Shown here in pieces: positions 61,892-64,000 of a stretch of 64,000 nt of DNA. The stretch is from assembly GCF_000315795.1 (NCBI RefSeq), contig NZ_ANHY01000022.1, forward strand, positions 62,001 through 126,000, given 5' to 3'. The notes under the pieces are model-generated. The model did not search any database, was not told the DNA's origin, and saw only the letters and a list, made by a program, of their open reading frames with translations. This DNA is from Caenispirillum salinarum AK4. GTDB taxonomy: Bacteria > Pseudomonadota > Alphaproteobacteria > Rhodospirillales > Rhodospirillaceae. The position numbers and the translations under genes are program-made. The number at the start of each line of letters is the position of its first letter. Position 1 is the first letter of the stretch.

Positions 61892-63108
61892 CAGCTCCGC
61901 CCCCCTCGCAGCGCAATGTAGCTGTTGTACCAGTTCATGAAGGCGGAAATGCTCAAGGACACCGTCAGGTAGGTCGCCATGATGATCGCCACGCCCTCGA
62001 CAGCCTGACCGGTCTGGTTGATGGACGTGTTCGCCGTCGCCACCAGGTCCGGATAGCCGATGGCGATGGCCAGCGAGCTGTTCTTGGTCAGGTTGAGGTA
62101 CTGGCTGGTCAGCGGCGGGATGATGACGCGCAGCGCCTGCGGCAGCAGCACCAGGCGCATCACCAGGCCGCGCTTCAGGCCCAGCGCCACGGCGGCTTCC
62201 GTCTGGCCGTAGTGCACCGACAGGATGCCGCCGCGCACGATTTCGGCGATGAAGGCGGCCGTGTACAGCGTCAGGCCCAGCAGCAGCGCCGCGAACTCGG
62301 GCGACACGCTGGCACCGCCACGGAAGTTGAAGCCCGCCATCTCCGGCACGTCGATGGCCGTCGGCGCGCCGCCGAGGGCCCACAGGATCACCGGCAGGCC
62401 GATGAACAGCGCGATGCCGGGGATCAGCACGTTGGGCCGCCGGCCGGTTTCGCCCTGGATGCGGGCGGCGCGCTTGTTCAGCCACCAGGTGATGACGGCC
62501 GCCAGCACCAGGCCGATGACGGCCAGCGTCCAGCCCGTCTCCCACACCGGATAGGGGAAGCGGAAGCCGCGGTTGGACAGGAACCAGCCCTCGACGGGCT
62601 CCAGCGCCTCGCGCGGGTGGGGCAGGGCGACGCCGATGATGGCGTACCAGAAGAACAGCTGCAGCAGCAGCGGCACGTTGCGCATGGCCTCGACGTAGAC
62701 CGACGACAGCTTCGCCACCAGCCAGTTGTTGGACAGGCGCGCGATGCCGATGATGGTGCCGATCAGGGTCGCCAGCACGATGCCGATGATGCTGACCTTC
62801 AGCGTGTTCAAAAGGCCGGCGAGCAGCACGCGGCCGTAGGTGTCGGCCGGCGAGTACTCGATGACGCTTTCCGAGATGTCGAACCCGGCCTCGCGGTCGA
62901 GGAAGCCGAAGCCCGTGGCGATGTCACGGGCGGCGAGGTTCGTGAGCGTGTTGTGCACCAGATACCAGCCCACCGCCACAACGGCGCCGATGGTCAGGAT
63001 CTGGTACAGGACGCCGCGCACCCGCTGGTCGTTGAGGAACGACGTCTTGCGGGGCGGCGCGGAGCCCTTGGCCGCGGGGGCGCCGCGTGCGGAGGAGTGG
63101 TCTGCCAT
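61891..63108 (-). CDS. aapQ: General L-amino acid ABC transporter, permease AapQ
   Basis: A 405-residue inner-membrane permease. A Pro/Ala-rich cytoplasmic N-terminus is followed by hydrophobic segments, a periplasmic insert (about 60-95, FGFLDREAGFDISESVIEYS) and the EAA loop TEAAVALGLKRGLVMRLVLL. The ATG at 63108 precedes ADHSSARGAPAAKGSAPPRK. It lies second in the operon, after aapJ and a structured spacer. Confidence 0.94.
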   Translation of the reverse strand: MADHSSARGAPAAKGSAPPRKTSFLNDQRVRGVLYQILTIGAVVAVGWYLVHNTLTNLAARDIATGFGFLDREAGFDISESVIEYSPADTYGRVLLAGLLNTLKVSIIGIVLATLIGTIIGIARLSNNWLVAKLSSVYVEAMRNVPLLLQLFFWYAIIGVALPHPREALEPVEGWFLSNRGFRFPYPVWETGWTLAVIGLVLAAVITWWLNKRAARIQGETGRRPNVLIPGIALFIGLPVILWALGGAPTAIDVPEMAGFNFRGGASVSPEFAALLLGLTLYTAAFIAEIVRGGILSVHYGQTEAAVALGLKRGLVMRLVLLPQALRVIIPPLTSQYLNLTKNSSLAIAIGYPDLVATANTSINQTGQAVEGVAIIMATYLTVSLSISAFMNWYNSYIALRGGRS

Positions 63109-63254
63109 GAACGTTGGTGACCCGTCTTGCAGAATGGCCGCTTGCAAAAAGGTCGCCGCCGGGGCGAGGGAAGCAGGGGACCCTGCCTCCGCCGCCGCCG
63201 GCGACGCCCGTTCACCGATTTATACCGCGCGACGCCTGAAACCGGTCAGGTATC

Positions 63255-63343
63255 GCCCGGCAAGGCCGGGCGGCCTTTGCGCCGTGCGGCGCGAAAGGCC
63301 GTGTGCCGGCTGAACGCTGCGCCGGCGATCTGACCGCCGGCGC
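63255..63343. promoter_or_regulatory. Cluster of three hairpins in the aapJ-aapQ spacer
   Basis: Three stems follow one another: GCCCGGC-AAG-GCCGGGC (63255-63271), GGCCTTTGCGCC with GGCGCGAAAGGCC (63272-63300, one bulge), and GCGCCGGCG-ATCTGAC-CGCCGGCGC (63319-63343). In binding-protein operons such structures often protect the upstream mRNA or attenuate downstream expression, giving excess binding protein; this role is inferred here. Confidence 0.6.
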
Positions 63344-63356
63344 GCATCGGGACCGC

Positions 63357-64000
63357 TTAGCGGGCCGGCGGGGCGTACTGCAGGCCGCCGTCGGTCCACA
63401 GGGCGTTCAGGCCGCGCTCCAGGTTCAGCGGGCTGTCCTGGCCGACGTTGCGCTCGAAGGACTGGCCGTAGTTGCCGACCTGCGAGATCACGTTGTAGGC
63501 CCACTCGTTGGGCAGGCCCAGCGCCTCGCCCATGCCCGGCGTGGCACCCAGCAGGCGCTTGACGTTCGGGTTGTCGGTCTCGGCCTTCACCTGGTCCACG
63601 TTCTCGGACGTGATGCCCATCTCCTCGGCGTCGACCATGGCGTGGAGGACCCACTTCACGGCGTCGAACCACTGGTCGTCACCGTGGCGCACGGCCGGGG
63701 CCAGCGGCTCCTTGGAGATCAGCTCGGGCAGGATGACGTGGTCGTCGGGGTTCGGCAGGTCGTTGGCGCGGATGGCCGCGAGCTGCGAGGTGTCCGACGT
63801 CAGGGCGTCGCAGCGGCCCGAGGCGTAGGCGGCGTTGACTTCCTCGAAGGCCTCGATGGTCAGCGGGTTGAGCTGCATGTTGTTGGCGCGGAAGTAGTCG
63901 GCCAGGTTCAGCTCGGTGGTGGTGCCGGTCTGCACGCACACCGTGGCGCCGTCCAGCTGCCTGGCGCTGTCCACGCCCAGGTCCTTGCGCACCATGAAGC
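63357..64000 (-). CDS. aapJ: General L-amino acid ABC transporter, substrate-binding protein (5' end outside window)
   Basis: The periplasmic amino acid-binding protein of the Aap system; 213 C-terminal residues are in the window. The remaining sequence includes LDGATVCVQTGTTTELNLAD, YASGRCDALTSDTSQLAAIR, the AapJ-type PLAPAVRHGDDQWFDAVKWV, and the C-terminal NVGQDSPLNLERGLNALWTD. The N-terminus with the signal peptide lies beyond 64000. It is the first gene of the operon and is separated from aapQ by 248 bases of structured DNA. Confidence 0.95.
   Translation of the reverse strand, partial: FMVRKDLGVDSARQLDGATVCVQTGTTTELNLADYFRANNMQLNPLTIEAFEEVNAAYASGRCDALTSDTSQLAAIRANDLPNPDDHVILPELISKEPLAPAVRHGDDQWFDAVKWVLHAMVDAEEMGITSENVDQVKAETDNPNVKRLLGATPGMGEALGLPNEWAYNVISQVGNYGQSFERNVGQDSPLNLERGLNALWTDGGLQYAPPAR

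Overview
This 64 kb window comes from a GC-rich chromosome with strong G/C preference at third codon positions. The gene content points to an alphaproteobacterium of the Rhodospirillales type: a fused cysNC beside cysD, a complete aapJQMP amino acid transporter, a MaeB-type malic enzyme, glnD, a CarD/CdnL regulator, a 7Fe ferredoxin, and many PAS-containing signalling proteins. The genus cannot be fixed by reading alone. No phage, insertion sequence, CRISPR array or rRNA was seen. There is one tRNA gene (Thr, CGU). Most of the window is ordinary core chromosome; the interest lies in several accessory genes and short palindromic repeat elements.

Layout. 1-9.4 kb: the 3' part of aroB, a CorC/HlyC membrane protein, a CBS protein, a DUF2889 protein, then an LpoA-like lipoprotein divergent from rsmI-yraN, a GAF-PAS-GGDEF cyclase and a PQQ-type sugar dehydrogenase. 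9.4-17.8 kb: mutS, a YflT-like protein, maeB, then phoR and phoU without pst genes. 17.7-30 kb: an FkbM methyltransferase, cysNC and cysD for sulfate activation, and a family 4 glycosyltransferase divergent from a 2327-residue FecR-RTX protein that is probably secreted. 30-39 kb: a proline-rich J-domain protein, a PAS-GGDEF-EAL protein, a soluble histidine kinase, a stand-alone sigma-like protein and acs. 39-48 kb: a Rieske-EVE-YciI operon, an alpha/beta hydrolase, a creatinase-like M24 protein, gpsA, a UDP-sugar epimerase, a ComM-type ATPase, ExoD and a lipid kinase. 49-53 kb: circularly permuted ATP-grasp, alpha-E and the Anbu proteasome-like protease, followed by an unknown exported protein. 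53-64 kb: tRNA-Thr, glnD, an NYN-domain protein, a DUF938 methyltransferase, a TerB-like protein, fdxA, carD, and the aap operon, which runs off the right edge.

How the genes work together. Nutrient assimilation and control recur: sulfate activation (cysD, cysNC), nitrogen sensing (glnD), phosphate signalling (phoR, phoU), acetate and C4-acid use (acs, maeB) and amino acid uptake (aap). Surface and envelope functions are also frequent (glycosyltransferase, epimerase, ExoD, LpoA-like lipoprotein, RTX protein). Two cyclic-di-GMP proteins probably act in opposite directions: one has an intact GGEEF site, the other a degenerate GGDRF with a complete EAL site. The best candidates for less-described biology are the ATP-grasp/alpha-E/Anbu operon lacking its usual transglutaminase partner, the stand-alone sigma-like protein beside an orphan kinase, the FecR-RTX giant with its divergent glycosyltransferase, and three families of inverted-repeat elements, one of which supplies the stop codon of the J-domain gene.
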